A stretch of 64,000 nucleotides of DNA from assembly GCA_004556655.1 (NCBI GenBank), contig SFGF01000003.1, positions 1 to 64,000 of the forward strand, given 5' to 3'. Numbering within the stretch: position 1 is the stretch's first letter; the number at the start of each line of letters is the position of its first letter. Positions 14,979 through 23,457 of this stretch are shown here, one piece after another. The notes under the pieces were generated by a model, which was given only the letters and a program-made list of their open reading frames with translations, did not search any database and was not told the origin of the DNA. The translations under genes were made by a program, and so were the position numbers. Origin of the DNA: Lachnospiraceae bacterium. GTDB taxonomy: Bacteria > Bacillota > Clostridia > Lachnospirales > Lachnospiraceae.

Positions 14979-16646
14979 ATGGAATTTTGTTGTAAAAAAG
15001 TAGATAACTGCTTTGCGGATGCCAGAACCTATGAATATGAGCTTCCTGTGACGGGAGAAGAGCTGGTCTCCATGCTGGTGGGATATGAGATCCGTGAAAA
15101 TCACAGATTCCGCAGACCGGTATTTTCGGCAAAAAAGGGAGCAATGGAAGTGAAAGGAATTTTGGCTTCCCATGTGATAAAAGTGAATTACACAGCAGGG
15201 AACTGGGAAGAAGAAAAAAGAGAAATGGAGCAGTGGATAAGAGACACAGAGATATGTGAGATAGGAAAAACCGAAAGTGTCTGCCCGGAATGTCTGAAAG
15301 TGATATCTGCAAAGAAAGTGGTGCGAAGGGACGGAATTTATCTTGTGAAAGAATGTCCGGAGCACGGAAGATTCGAAGCGCTAATCTGGGAAGGTGATGT
15401 AAAAGGTTATGAAGCCTGGGGAAACAGGATTCAGCCGGCGGACAGGATATCCCAGGCGAAACCGGCGGATCAGGGATGTCCCTACGACTGTGGTCTTTGT
15501 GAAAGTCATGAACGTAGAGGATGCTGTGTGCTTTTGGAAGTGACCAGCCGCTGTAATATGCATTGTCCGGTATGCTTCGCCGGTGCCGGAGAACAAAAAG
15601 GAGAGGATGTATCACTTCAAAAGCTGGAGCAGCAGATGGAATATCTGATGTCTCACGGAGGTCCGTTCAATCTCCAGCTCTCTGGCGGAGAACCTACAGT
15701 GAGAGAGGATCTGGAGGATATCATCCGTTTGGGAAGACAGAAGGGATTTTCCTTTTTTCAGTTAAATACCAATGGGATTCGTCTGGCAAAGGAGCCGGAT
15801 TATGCAATGAAATTAAAAAAGGCGGGTCTTTCCTGTGTTTTTCTGCAGTTTGACGGATTAAAAGAAGAAGTCTACGAGATTCTACGGGGAAGAAAGCTGC
15901 TGGAAATAAAGAAAGCGGCTATTGATGCCTGTGAACAGGCGGGGCTGGGTGTGATACTGGTTCCGGTGATTGCTCCGGGGGTCAATGAAGATCAGGTGGG
16001 TGAAATTCTCGCTTATGCGAAAAGCAGGATGCCTGCGGTGAGAGGCGTGCATTTTCAGCCCATCAGTTATTTTGGACGATTTCCGGAGAAACCGGGGAGT
16101 TATCGGATGACCATACCGAAAATGCTGTCTCTAATGGAAGAACAGACGGGCGGTGTCGTGCGCGGGGAACATTTTACCGGAGGAAATGCCACAAATCCGT
16201 ACTGTACCTTCCAGGCAAATTATCTGCGGCAGAAGGACGGAAGTATGAAACCGTTGCTTCACGGGGCAGCCAGGGCAACGGCCACATCAAAACAGGCGCA
16301 GGAATTCGTCTCGCGCCAGTGGAGTGGAGTCAAGAATAATTGCTCCTGTGAAGAAACAGAAGAAGCAGGCTGCTGCCGGAAAGAGACGGAGTCAGTGGAG
16401 AAAAGCTGTTGCTGCGGAGAGAGTACATCTCAGATGCAGTTGGATACATCATCTCTCGATGAATTCCTGGAGAATGTTCATAACAACACGTTTGCCGTTT
16501 CGGGTATGCTGTTTCAGGATGCTTATAACCTGGATCTTGAACGACTTCGAAGATGTTACATACTGGAAACAGACAGCCGATACGGAATGGTGCCCTTTTG
16601 TGCATACAATCTGACCGGTTCCGGAGGAAAGACACTATATCGATGA
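14979..16646 (+). CDS. TrsS-like radical SAM protein with Cys-rich tail
   Basis: 555 residues. The [4Fe-4S]-SAM motif is C192, C196, C199 (CNMHCPVCF), followed by LQLSGGEPTVRED. Before it, CPECLKVISAKKV and KECPEHGRFEALIWEG form the zinc-ribbon-like N-terminal motif seen in the MJ0619/tetraether-synthase branch of radical SAM enzymes. An unusual Cys-rich stretch near the C-terminus has C455, C457, C465, C466 and a CCC at 477-479. In other genomes the family beside Mop-type enzymes is called TrsS and can be a selenoprotein; here every such site is Cys. Likely modifies a cofactor or protein of the hydroxylase; the reaction is unknown. Confidence 0.75.
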   Translation: MEFCCKKVDNCFADARTYEYELPVTGEELVSMLVGYEIRENHRFRRPVFSAKKGAMEVKGILASHVIKVNYTAGNWEEEKREMEQWIRDTEICEIGKTESVCPECLKVISAKKVVRRDGIYLVKECPEHGRFEALIWEGDVKGYEAWGNRIQPADRISQAKPADQGCPYDCGLCESHERRGCCVLLEVTSRCNMHCPVCFAGAGEQKGEDVSLQKLEQQMEYLMSHGGPFNLQLSGGEPTVREDLEDIIRLGRQKGFSFFQLNTNGIRLAKEPDYAMKLKKAGLSCVFLQFDGLKEEVYEILRGRKLLEIKKAAIDACEQAGLGVILVPVIAPGVNEDQVGEILAYAKSRMPAVRGVHFQPISYFGRFPEKPGSYRMTIPKMLSLMEEQTGGVVRGEHFTGGNATNPYCTFQANYLRQKDGSMKPLLHGAARATATSKQAQEFVSRQWSGVKNNCSCEETEEAGCCRKETESVEKSCCCGESTSQMQLDTSSLDEFLENVHNNTFAVSGMLFQDAYNLDLERLRRCYILETDSRYGMVPFCAYNLTGSGGKTLYR

Positions 16647-17845
16647 AAATAGCAAAACTGGATCTGTGGGTGAGGGAGAAAGAAGACGTAACTTCCCTTA
16701 CCAGAAGAGAAATTGAAAGAATACAACTGGAAAAATTAAATCAATTGCTTCGAAGAGAAAGAGCAAGATGCGGATTTTATAAAAATTTACCGGATAAACT
16801 GGAATCATTAAACCAGCTTTCGCAATTACCATTTACTACAGAAGAAGATTTAAAGGAGCATGGAAACCGTATGCTTTTACTGAGCCAGTCACAGGTAGAC
16901 AGGGTTCGGACAGAAGAAACATCCGGTACTACGGGGCTGGCCAAACGCCTCTTTTATTCTGAGAAAGATAATGAGCGAACCATATCTTTTTTTGCTGCCG
17001 GTTTGTCTGAACTGGTATATCCGGGCGAGAAAACCATGATCTGTATGCCTTTTTCCGGTTATCATGGATTGGGAGAACTGATTGCGGAGGCTGTTATCCG
17101 TCTGGGAGCCGTACCCATATCGGCAGGAATCGGAAAAAAATACAGTGAACTACTGGATATTCTGGAGGAGCAACGACCGGAAACCTTTATAGGGATGCCG
17201 GTTCCTTTGCTGTCTCTTTTGCGGCTGCACCCCAAAGGGAGTTTGCAGCGTGCCTTATTAAGTGCCGATGCTTGCCCGGATGCGGTCATGGCGGGCATTG
17301 AGAGTATTCTTAAGACAAAACTGTATCCCCATTATGGTTCCAGGGAGTTGGGGTTGGGCGGTGCAGTGACTTGTCCGGCTTTTAAGGGGATGCATCTTCG
17401 GGAAAATGATGTGATTCCTGAAATCATCGGAAAAGAAGGACAAACCCTTCCGAATGGTGAATGGGGAGAACTGGTGATAACAACCATACAGGCAGATGCC
17501 ATGCCGCTGATTCGCTATCGTACGGGAGATTATACTCGTATTTTAAGGCAGAAATGTCCCTGTGGAAGTGAACTGTGCAGATTGGACAGGATAAGCCGGA
17601 TAGGAAGGAAACCTTCAATGGAAGAGTTGGACGATCTTTTTTTGAAATTTCCGGAAGTGATTGATTATCGTGCGGCATGGAGTCCGGATAAAAAAACACT
17701 GGAAATCGACGGCTATTTGTTGGATAAATGTAAAGCATTGCCATCAGAATGGCAGGGTCATCGGATCTGTTATCACTGGCGCTCTGTCCGTGGAACAGAT
17801 ATGCCGTGTTATGCGGCAAAACGCAGGATTATGGAACAGAGGTGA
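16643..17845 (+). CDS. AMP-dependent CoA ligase, PaaK-like (DVU_1553-like)
   Basis: 400 residues of the adenylate-forming superfamily, close in shape to phenylacetate-CoA ligase. Motifs: ATP P-loop EETSGTTGLAKRLFYS (about 91-106), YGSRELGLGG, GEWGELVITT and LIRYRTGDYTR. The small C-terminal lid domain is short and partly divergent. The start is ATG 16643, overlapping the radical SAM stop by 4 nt (ATGA). The family activates a carboxylate as acyl-AMP; within this cluster it may activate the substrate's product acid or a cofactor intermediate, which sequence cannot decide. Confidence 0.75.
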   Translation: MKIAKLDLWVREKEDVTSLTRREIERIQLEKLNQLLRRERARCGFYKNLPDKLESLNQLSQLPFTTEEDLKEHGNRMLLLSQSQVDRVRTEETSGTTGLAKRLFYSEKDNERTISFFAAGLSELVYPGEKTMICMPFSGYHGLGELIAEAVIRLGAVPISAGIGKKYSELLDILEEQRPETFIGMPVPLLSLLRLHPKGSLQRALLSADACPDAVMAGIESILKTKLYPHYGSRELGLGGAVTCPAFKGMHLRENDVIPEIIGKEGQTLPNGEWGELVITTIQADAMPLIRYRTGDYTRILRQKCPCGSELCRLDRISRIGRKPSMEELDDLFLKFPEVIDYRAAWSPDKKTLEIDGYLLDKCKALPSEWQGHRICYHWRSVRGTDMPCYAAKRRIMEQR

Positions 17846-17852
17846 AGGCGGC

Positions 17853-18233
17853 ATGAATGATTTTTATTATATTACCAGAGTGAGAATCAAACGAAAAGAC
17901 GATAAGGGGAATGAATATTTTGGGCGTGGGGTGGCAGACTTGCTTCATGGAGTGGAAAAGTATCAATCCCTGAATCTGGCGGCGCAGGATATGGGGATGG
18001 CCTACAGCAAAGCATGGAGGATCGTGCGTCAGGCGGAAGAGGCTTTGGGAATTGTTCTGCTGTATCGGATGAGAAAAAATGGTTCCAGACTTACAGAAGA
18101 AGGAAAAAAGCTGCTGAATATTTATGAGGAGGCTGAAGAGGCCGCATGGAAGGCTGTAAATGAAGTGATGGAGAAGTATTACGGGAGAACAGATTATGAA
18201 AGAATGGGAGAAAGCCCTGAGTCAGAGCAATAG
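17853..18233 (+). CDS. ModE-like winged-helix regulator lacking a molybdate-binding domain
   Basis: 126 residues. The LysR/ModE-type helix-turn-helix is clear: FGRGVADLLHGVEKYQSLNLAAQDMGMAYSKAWRIVRQAEEALG, with a C-terminal helix (LTEEGKKLLNIYEEAEEAAWKAV). Full ModE also has two MOP domains that bind molybdate; these are absent, so any signal must come from a partner or the protein acts constitutively. Start ATG 17853, 7 nt after the CoA ligase stop. Likely regulates the molybdenum genes (inference). Confidence 0.78.
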   Translation: MNDFYYITRVRIKRKDDKGNEYFGRGVADLLHGVEKYQSLNLAAQDMGMAYSKAWRIVRQAEEALGIVLLYRMRKNGSRLTEEGKKLLNIYEEAEEAAWKAVNEVMEKYYGRTDYERMGESPESEQ

Positions 18234-18873
18234 CGTATTTGTTACGGATTTTGACGGAACGTTGACCACTTCAGGAAGTTCTATGCATGCAGCAGCCCGG
18301 ATTTTGGGATCCGAAGCTGAGTTTAGCCGTATGCGAGATGCTCTGTATCAACAATATGGTAAGAAAGTTCTTAAAATGATGAAGGAAGAGTCAGAGAATG
18401 GGCAGAGGAGAAGCAGCTTGCAGGATTTAGCTCAAATCTGGTGGGAGAAGCAAATGGAACTTTATGTAAAAAAAGAAATCAAGAAAGATATTCTATATTC
18501 GGCAGCAGGAATGTTGCCAGCAAGAGTAGAGGGCCTGGAAATCCTTCGATTTTGTTTGGAAGAAGAAATTCCTGTTTGGATTGTATCAGCGGGAATCAAA
18601 AATGTTATAGAATTCTGGCTGGAAAGGCATGAATTCCGGGAAAACAGAATTCAGATATTGGCAAATCAGATTTATTATGAAAATGAAAAACCGGTAGGAC
18701 ATTCACCGGTTGTTACAATATGCAATAAAGCACAACGTTTTTTCGAAAGTGCAGGGGCATTGGAAGGAAAAAAACTGGTGCAGCTTGGCAACAGACAGGA
18801 AGACATTGGATGGAAGAGAGAGAATACAGAGGAATTTTTGATTGGAGAAGAAGGATGTATTCTAAAAGTTTAA
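18196..18873 (+). CDS. HAD-superfamily phosphatase, UMPH-1/PSP-like
   Basis: 225 residues. HAD motif I is FVTDFDGTLTTSGSS, motif II is WIVSAGIKNVIEFWL (the SAG variant is typical of UMPH-1 5'-nucleotidases), and motif IV is a weak LVQLGNRQEDIG in which the usual DD pair is not obvious. It overlaps the ModE-like gene by 38 nt and ends the accessory operon. A phosphatase acting on a nucleotide or pterin phosphate would suit the setting, but the substrate is not shown. Confidence 0.65.
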   Translation: MKEWEKALSQSNSVFVTDFDGTLTTSGSSMHAAARILGSEAEFSRMRDALYQQYGKKVLKMMKEESENGQRRSSLQDLAQIWWEKQMELYVKKEIKKDILYSAAGMLPARVEGLEILRFCLEEEIPVWIVSAGIKNVIEFWLERHEFRENRIQILANQIYYENEKPVGHSPVVTICNKAQRFFESAGALEGKKLVQLGNRQEDIGWKRENTEEFLIGEEGCILKV

Positions 18874-18919
18874 ATAATTTAATAAAACATGATAATGTCC
18901 TTGAAATTGCGTTGAATGA

Positions 18920-18948
18920 TTGAAAAAAACTGAAAATTTTGATACAAT
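18920..18948 (+). promoter_or_regulatory. probable sigma-A promoter of the mod-moa operon
   Basis: TTGAAA at 18920-18925, 17-nt spacer, TACAAT at 18943-18948, within the 194-nt gap after the HAD gene. The leader to modA is about 110 nt and holds a short hairpin (19011-19034). Confidence 0.65.
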
Positions 18949-19010
18949 GTATATATCATTTCCGAGAATAAATGTGTGATTAAGTATCTATGATGCTGTT
19001 TTTTGGAGAA

Positions 19011-19034
19011 CAAAGCGTGTAAATCCACGTTTTG
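19011..19034 (+). promoter_or_regulatory. hairpin in the modA leader
   Basis: CAAAGCGTG (19011-19019) pairs with CACGTTTTG (19026-19034), one G-U, 6-nt loop. It is followed by ATAGATTTTTC rather than a clean U-tract, so it could be a weak attenuator or a 5' stabilising stem. It does not resemble the Moco riboswitch as I know it. Confidence 0.35.
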
Positions 19035-19067
19035 GATAGATTTTTCTGAATAAGAAAGGAGAAGAAT

Positions 19068-20000
19068 ATGAAAAAAAGAATGGTATCAGTATTGCTCACA
19101 TGTGTGATGGTATTGGGGATGGCCGCATGCGGCGCCAATGACACATCTGCCACATCAAAGGAGGAAAACCAGGAAACAGAGGCTGCAGAAGCAGACGGAG
19201 AACAGGAGTCTGAGACGAAAGAAGAAGCAGCGGAAGAACCAGCACAGGAAGAAGCAACTGAACAGGTGGAAGTAACAGTATTTGCTGCTGCGTCTATGAC
19301 GGAGACACTTACGGAGATCAGCGAACTGTATAAAAAGGAATGTCCGAATGTCAATCTGACTTTTAATTTTGATTCTTCCGGTACCTTGAAAACACAGATT
19401 CAGGAGGGTGCTGCCTGTGATCTGTTTATTTCTGCCGGACAAAAACAGATGGATCAGATGGATAGTTCCGCAGATCCGGAGGTGAATACGGAAGGATTGG
19501 ACCTTGTACAGGAAGATACCAGAATCGATATTCTGGAGAATAAAGTTACTCTGTGTGTAAGTGAAGAAAATAAGGCGGGACTTATCAGCTTTGATGATCT
19601 GGCAGCAGCCCTGAAAGAGGGAAGCATTTTGATGGCGATGGGCAACAGTGATGTACCGGTTGGGCAGTATACCCAGAAAATTCTGGCTTATTACGAGCTC
19701 AGTGAAGAGGAATTGGCGACAAATGGAGTGATTTCTTATGGCACCAATGTAAAAGAAGTAACAACACAGATCTCAGAAGGAAGCGTGGACTGTGGTGTGA
19801 TTTATTGTACGGATGCATATTCCGCAGGATTGGAAGTAGTGGATTCTGCCACTGCTGAGATGTGCGGGCAGGTAATCTATCCTGCGGCTGTATTGAAGAA
19901 CAGCGAACATCCGGAGGAAGCAAAAGCGTTTCTTGATTTTCTTCAGACAGATGCCTGCATGGAAGTGTTTGAAGCAGTAGGATTTTCGCGGGTTCAGTAG
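19068..20000 (+). CDS. modA: molybdate ABC transporter substrate-binding lipoprotein
   Basis: 310 residues. Lipoprotein signal: MKKRMVSVLLTCVMVLG then lipobox MAAC with the lipidated Cys at about 21. An acidic low-complexity linker (E/A-rich, residues 25-68) tethers the binding domain. The domain begins VEVTVFAAASMTETLTEI, the hallmark of ModA, with FNFDSSGTLKTQI, GAACDLFISAG and VPVGQYT following. It binds molybdate or tungstate outside the membrane and hands it to ModBC encoded next. Confidence 0.92.
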   Translation: MKKRMVSVLLTCVMVLGMAACGANDTSATSKEENQETEAAEADGEQESETKEEAAEEPAQEEATEQVEVTVFAAASMTETLTEISELYKKECPNVNLTFNFDSSGTLKTQIQEGAACDLFISAGQKQMDQMDSSADPEVNTEGLDLVQEDTRIDILENKVTLCVSEENKAGLISFDDLAAALKEGSILMAMGNSDVPVGQYTQKILAYYELSEEELATNGVISYGTNVKEVTTQISEGSVDCGVIYCTDAYSAGLEVVDSATAEMCGQVIYPAAVLKNSEHPEEAKAFLDFLQTDACMEVFEAVGFSRVQ

Positions 20001-20048
20001 AAGAAAGATATGACTATGAGGATAAAGTTCTGAATAGTTACCGAAAGT

Positions 20049-20107
20049 TTATGAATTAGATAACGGGTGGTTCAGGCAGTGCAAATCTGCACTGCCTGAA
20101 TTCATAA
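20049..20107 (+). promoter_or_regulatory. strong hairpin between modA and modB
   Basis: TTCAGGCAGTGCA (20071-20083) and TGCACTGCCTGAA (20088-20100) are perfectly complementary with a 4-nt loop. An outer arm TTATGAATT / AATTCATAA (20049-20057 / 20099-20107) could extend it. No T run follows. Such stems often protect the upstream message, giving more binding protein than permease. Confidence 0.6.
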
Positions 20108-20121
20108 CAGGAGGTGCGGAT

Positions 20122-20790
20122 ATGGATTGGTATCCTCTCTGGAATTCTCTCAGAATCGCGGCACTCAGTTGTATTATTGTATTTTTTGTTGGTATTTTTG
20201 CCGCTTATTATGTAGCAAAGCTGCCTCGGCTGCTGAAAGGTATTTTGGATGTGTTATTTACCCTGCCTATGGTTTTGCCGCCTACGGTTTGTGGGTATTT
20301 TTTGCTGATATTGCTTGGCCCCAAGAGACCGTTAGGTATTTTTCTGGCACGATTTGGTATCCAGTTTGCTATGACCTGGTATGGTGGTATTGCGGCGTCT
20401 TCTATCGTTGCCTTTCCCCTCATGTATCGGACAGCTAGAGGAGCTTTTGAAAGCTTTGACTCCACATTGGCTTATTCAGGCCAGACGCTGGGGCTTTCCA
20501 ATACCTATATTTTCTGGAGGATCCGTATGCCGGTCTGCAGACAGGGGATTCTTGCGGGATTGGTACTTGCATTTGCAAGGGCACTTGGTGAATACGGCGC
20601 TACAAGCATGTTAAGTGGGTATGTACCGGGAAGAACTGCTACTATATCAACTACGGTCTACCAGCTGTGGAGAACAAATAATGAGGTGGAAGCTTTCAGG
20701 TGGGTGATGATAAATATTGCAATTTCGGCGGTGATTTTGCTGATTGTTAATATGCTGGAACGTAAAAACAAAAAGGCGGGTGGAGTATGA
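20122..20790 (+). CDS. modB: molybdate ABC transporter permease
   Basis: 222 residues with about five membrane helices (first: SLRIAALSCIIVFFVGIFAAYYVA). The binding-protein-dependent transport signature near residue 155 is FARALGEYGATSMLSGYVPGRTATI, typical of ModB (GEFGAT). Forms the membrane channel with ModC. Good ribosome site GGAGG, and its last 4 nt overlap modC. Confidence 0.93.
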   Translation: MDWYPLWNSLRIAALSCIIVFFVGIFAAYYVAKLPRLLKGILDVLFTLPMVLPPTVCGYFLLILLGPKRPLGIFLARFGIQFAMTWYGGIAASSIVAFPLMYRTARGAFESFDSTLAYSGQTLGLSNTYIFWRIRMPVCRQGILAGLVLAFARALGEYGATSMLSGYVPGRTATISTTVYQLWRTNNEVEAFRWVMINIAISAVILLIVNMLERKNKKAGGV

Positions 20791-21833
20791 GTCTTTCTGT
20801 TCATATTAAGAAAAAACTGGGTGATTTTCAGTTATGTATTGACTTGGAACATTCCGGAGGAATCACAGGAATTCTCGGTGCCTCAGGATGCGGAAAAAGC
20901 ATAACTTTAAAAAGTATAGCGGGTATCGTAAAGCCGGATGAAGGGCAGATCGTTCTGAATGGACGGGTGCTGTTTGACAGTGAAAAAAGAATTAATTTGA
21001 AGCCGCAGGAGCGGGGAGTGGGGTATCTTTTTCAAAATTATGCATTGTTTCCCAATATGACTGTAGAACAGAATGTGCTCTGTGGTCTAAAAAGGGAGAA
21101 AAACAGACAGGTGCGCTGCAGAAAAATGGAAGAAGCGGTAGAGATGATGGGGCTTTCAGAGTATAGGAAACTATATCCGCATCAATTGAGTGGCGGTCAG
21201 CAACAACGAACAGCTCTCGCAAGGATGCTGGTAAGCGAACCGGAACTCCTGCTTTTGGATGAGCCGTTCAGTGCTCTGGATTCTTATCTCCGGGAACAGA
21301 TGCAGACACAGATAAGGGAAATACTGGAAAAATATGGCAAAGATGTGCTGCTTGTCAGTCACAGCAGAGATGAAGTGTATTATCTCTGCAGCCAACTGGC
21401 AGTTATGGGGCGGGGAAGAATTATGAACATAGGAAATACAAAGGCAGTGTTTGCCGACCCGCAAAGCCGTACGGCTGCGATTTTGACCGGATGCAAAAAT
21501 ATCGCTGATGCCAGAAAAATCAGTGAATACGAAGTGGAAGTTCCTGACTGGGGAATCCGACTGAAAACAAAAAAACCGGTGGACGATTCGATCTGTGCGA
21601 TCGGAATCCGTGCTCACTATTTTAACCCGAAAACAAATGAAAATCTGTTTCCGGTGGTTTGTTTGGGAGAGAGGGATGAACCTTTCGAAGCCAGGATTCT
21701 GTTTCGCTATGTGAATCAACGCGAGGGAACCCCGGACATTTGGTGGAGAATTCCCAAAGACCGGAATCCGCAGCAGATGCCGGAAAAGCTCGGTATTGCA
21801 CCTCAAAATGTGTTGCTGCTGTATCCGGAATAG
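20787..21833 (+). CDS. modC: molybdate ABC transporter ATP-binding protein
   Basis: 348 residues. Walker A ILGASGCGKS (about 30-39), Q-loop LFQNYALFPNM, signature LSGGQQQRTALARML, Walker B LLLLDEPFSALD, then the switch His in VSHSRDE. The C-terminal about 110 residues are in the place of the TOBE/MOP regulatory domain and look degenerate. Translationally coupled to modB by a 4-nt overlap. Powers molybdate uptake. Confidence 0.92.
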   Translation: MSLSVHIKKKLGDFQLCIDLEHSGGITGILGASGCGKSITLKSIAGIVKPDEGQIVLNGRVLFDSEKRINLKPQERGVGYLFQNYALFPNMTVEQNVLCGLKREKNRQVRCRKMEEAVEMMGLSEYRKLYPHQLSGGQQQRTALARMLVSEPELLLLDEPFSALDSYLREQMQTQIREILEKYGKDVLLVSHSRDEVYYLCSQLAVMGRGRIMNIGNTKAVFADPQSRTAAILTGCKNIADARKISEYEVEVPDWGIRLKTKKPVDDSICAIGIRAHYFNPKTNENLFPVVCLGERDEPFEARILFRYVNQREGTPDIWWRIPKDRNPQQMPEKLGIAPQNVLLLYPE

Positions 21834-21919
21834 AAAATTATTGTGATTGTAAGAGACGACGTTGGGAATAACTACAGGGAATAAAATAATATTAAAAAGA
21901 TGGGAAGGAAGGATAAGTT

Positions 21920-22942
21920 ATGAAATTGATTCGAACAGAAGATGCTGTAGGTCAGGTACTGTGTCACGATATCACACAGATTATCAAAGATGTGACAAAA
22001 GGGGCTCGTTTTCGAAAAGGTCATATTGTGACGGAAGAGGATATACCTGTACTGCTGAGTCTGGGAAAAGAACATCTTTATGTCTGGGAGAAAGATGATA
22101 CGGTGTATCATGAAAATGAGGCAGCTCAGATTTTGTGCGATGTCAGTATCAATGAACATATGATTCCTTCTGAAGTAAAAGAAGGAAAAATTGAACTCAG
22201 TGCAGCATGTGACGGATTGTTCCGCATTGATGTGGAGCGTCTGAATGAAATAAATGACATTGACCAGGTTATGATTGCATCAAGGCATACAAATTCTCCG
22301 GTGCACAAAGGAGATAAGCTTTTGGGAACAAGGGTGATTCCGCTGGTGATTAAAAAAGAAAAAATGAAGCTGGTCAAAGAGATAGCAGGAGAAAAACCAT
22401 TGTGTGAGCTTCTTCCTTATCAGATAAAAAAGGCAGGCATCATTACCACTGGAAATGAAGTGTATTACGGAAGAATAAAAGATACATTTACACCGGTAGT
22501 TGTAAAAAAACTGGAAGAATACGGTATTCGAACGGAAGAACACAGGATTATCAATGATGACAAAGCAAAAATTACAGCTGCGATTCTTGAGTTAAAAGAA
22601 AAAGGCTGTGAACTGATCATCACCACAGGGGGAATGAGTGTTGACCCGGATGACCAGACACCGGGGGCAATCAAGGAAAGCGGTGCCAGGGTAGTTTCTT
22701 ACGGCGCACCGGTACTTCCGGGAGCTATGTTCTGTCTGGCATATTTTGAGGATGGAACAGCTGTCATGGGACTGCCGGGCTGTGTTATGTATGCGAAAAC
22801 TACGATTTTTGATCTGATACTTCCAAGAGTGGCGGCAAAAGTTCCGGTGACACGTAGAGATATTACCGGTCTTGGACATGGAGGTCTGTGTCTGGGTTGC
22901 GCACAGTGCCATTATCCGGCCTGCAGCTTTGGTAAAATTTGA
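21920..22942 (+). CDS. MoeA/MogA-like molybdopterin-binding protein
   Basis: 340 residues. The C-terminal half contains the MoCF-binding fold: KAGIITTGNEVYYGRIKD, CELIITTGGMSVDPDDQTPGAI and PVLPGAMFCLAYFEDG...GLPGCVMY. The N-terminal half is shorter than in true MoeA. The tail GGLCLGCAQCHYPACSFGK holds four Cys and may bind a metal. This truncated MoeA-like form is common in clostridial molybdenum hydroxylase regions. It probably takes the role of molybdate insertion, or adenylyl-molybdopterin hydrolysis, alongside MogA. Confidence 0.8.
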   Translation: MKLIRTEDAVGQVLCHDITQIIKDVTKGARFRKGHIVTEEDIPVLLSLGKEHLYVWEKDDTVYHENEAAQILCDVSINEHMIPSEVKEGKIELSAACDGLFRIDVERLNEINDIDQVMIASRHTNSPVHKGDKLLGTRVIPLVIKKEKMKLVKEIAGEKPLCELLPYQIKKAGIITTGNEVYYGRIKDTFTPVVVKKLEEYGIRTEEHRIINDDKAKITAAILELKEKGCELIITTGGMSVDPDDQTPGAIKESGARVVSYGAPVLPGAMFCLAYFEDGTAVMGLPGCVMYAKTTIFDLILPRVAAKVPVTRRDITGLGHGGLCLGCAQCHYPACSFGKI

Positions 22943-22977
22943 GAAAAGACGACAAAAGGGAAAGGCCAGGTGTTTTT

Positions 22978-23457
22978 ATGACCGGTGAATGGAATCATTT
23001 TGATAAATCCGGAAATGCTGTCATGGTAGATGTGTCCGGTAAAGAGGTTACGGTTCGTACCGCTTCTGCCACAGGAGCCATACGGGTAAATGAGGAAATT
23101 ATGGACGCAGTTGTCTATGGAAATGTAAAAAAAGGAGATGTGCTGGGGGTAGCCAGAGTGGCTGGTATTATGGCTGCCAAGCAGACCTGGTCTTTGATTC
23201 CTATGTGTCATCCTTTATGTATCCGAAAGTGTACAATTGATTTTGAAACAGACGTTGAAAAATCAGAGATACGGGTGATATCTACCGTAAAAGTTGAGGA
23301 GAAGACAGGGGTGGAGATGGAAGCATTGACAGCCGCTTCTGTAGCTCTGCTGACTATTTACGATATGTGCAAAGCAATTGATAAGAGGATGGAGATTACA
23401 GGTATCCATCTGCTGACAAAAACCGGAGGAAAAAGCGGGGATTTTCAATATGATTGA
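22978..23457 (+). CDS. moaC: cyclic pyranopterin monophosphate synthase
   Basis: 159 residues, standard length. Conserved MVDVSGKEVTVRTASA, the catalytic region IPMCHPLCI, and VEMEALTAASVALLTIYDMCKA. It converts the product of MoaA to cyclic pyranopterin monophosphate. The start is set at ATG 22978; a TTG at 22939 would add 13 residues not seen in the family. It overlaps moaA by 8 nt. Confidence 0.93.
   Translation: MTGEWNHFDKSGNAVMVDVSGKEVTVRTASATGAIRVNEEIMDAVVYGNVKKGDVLGVARVAGIMAAKQTWSLIPMCHPLCIRKCTIDFETDVEKSEIRVISTVKVEEKTGVEMEALTAASVALLTIYDMCKAIDKRMEITGIHLLTKTGGKSGDFQYD

Noticed and set aside
14979..16646. Selenocysteine codon in the radical SAM gene or hydroxylase
   Set aside because: No in-frame TGA interrupts either gene and Cys occupies all motif positions.
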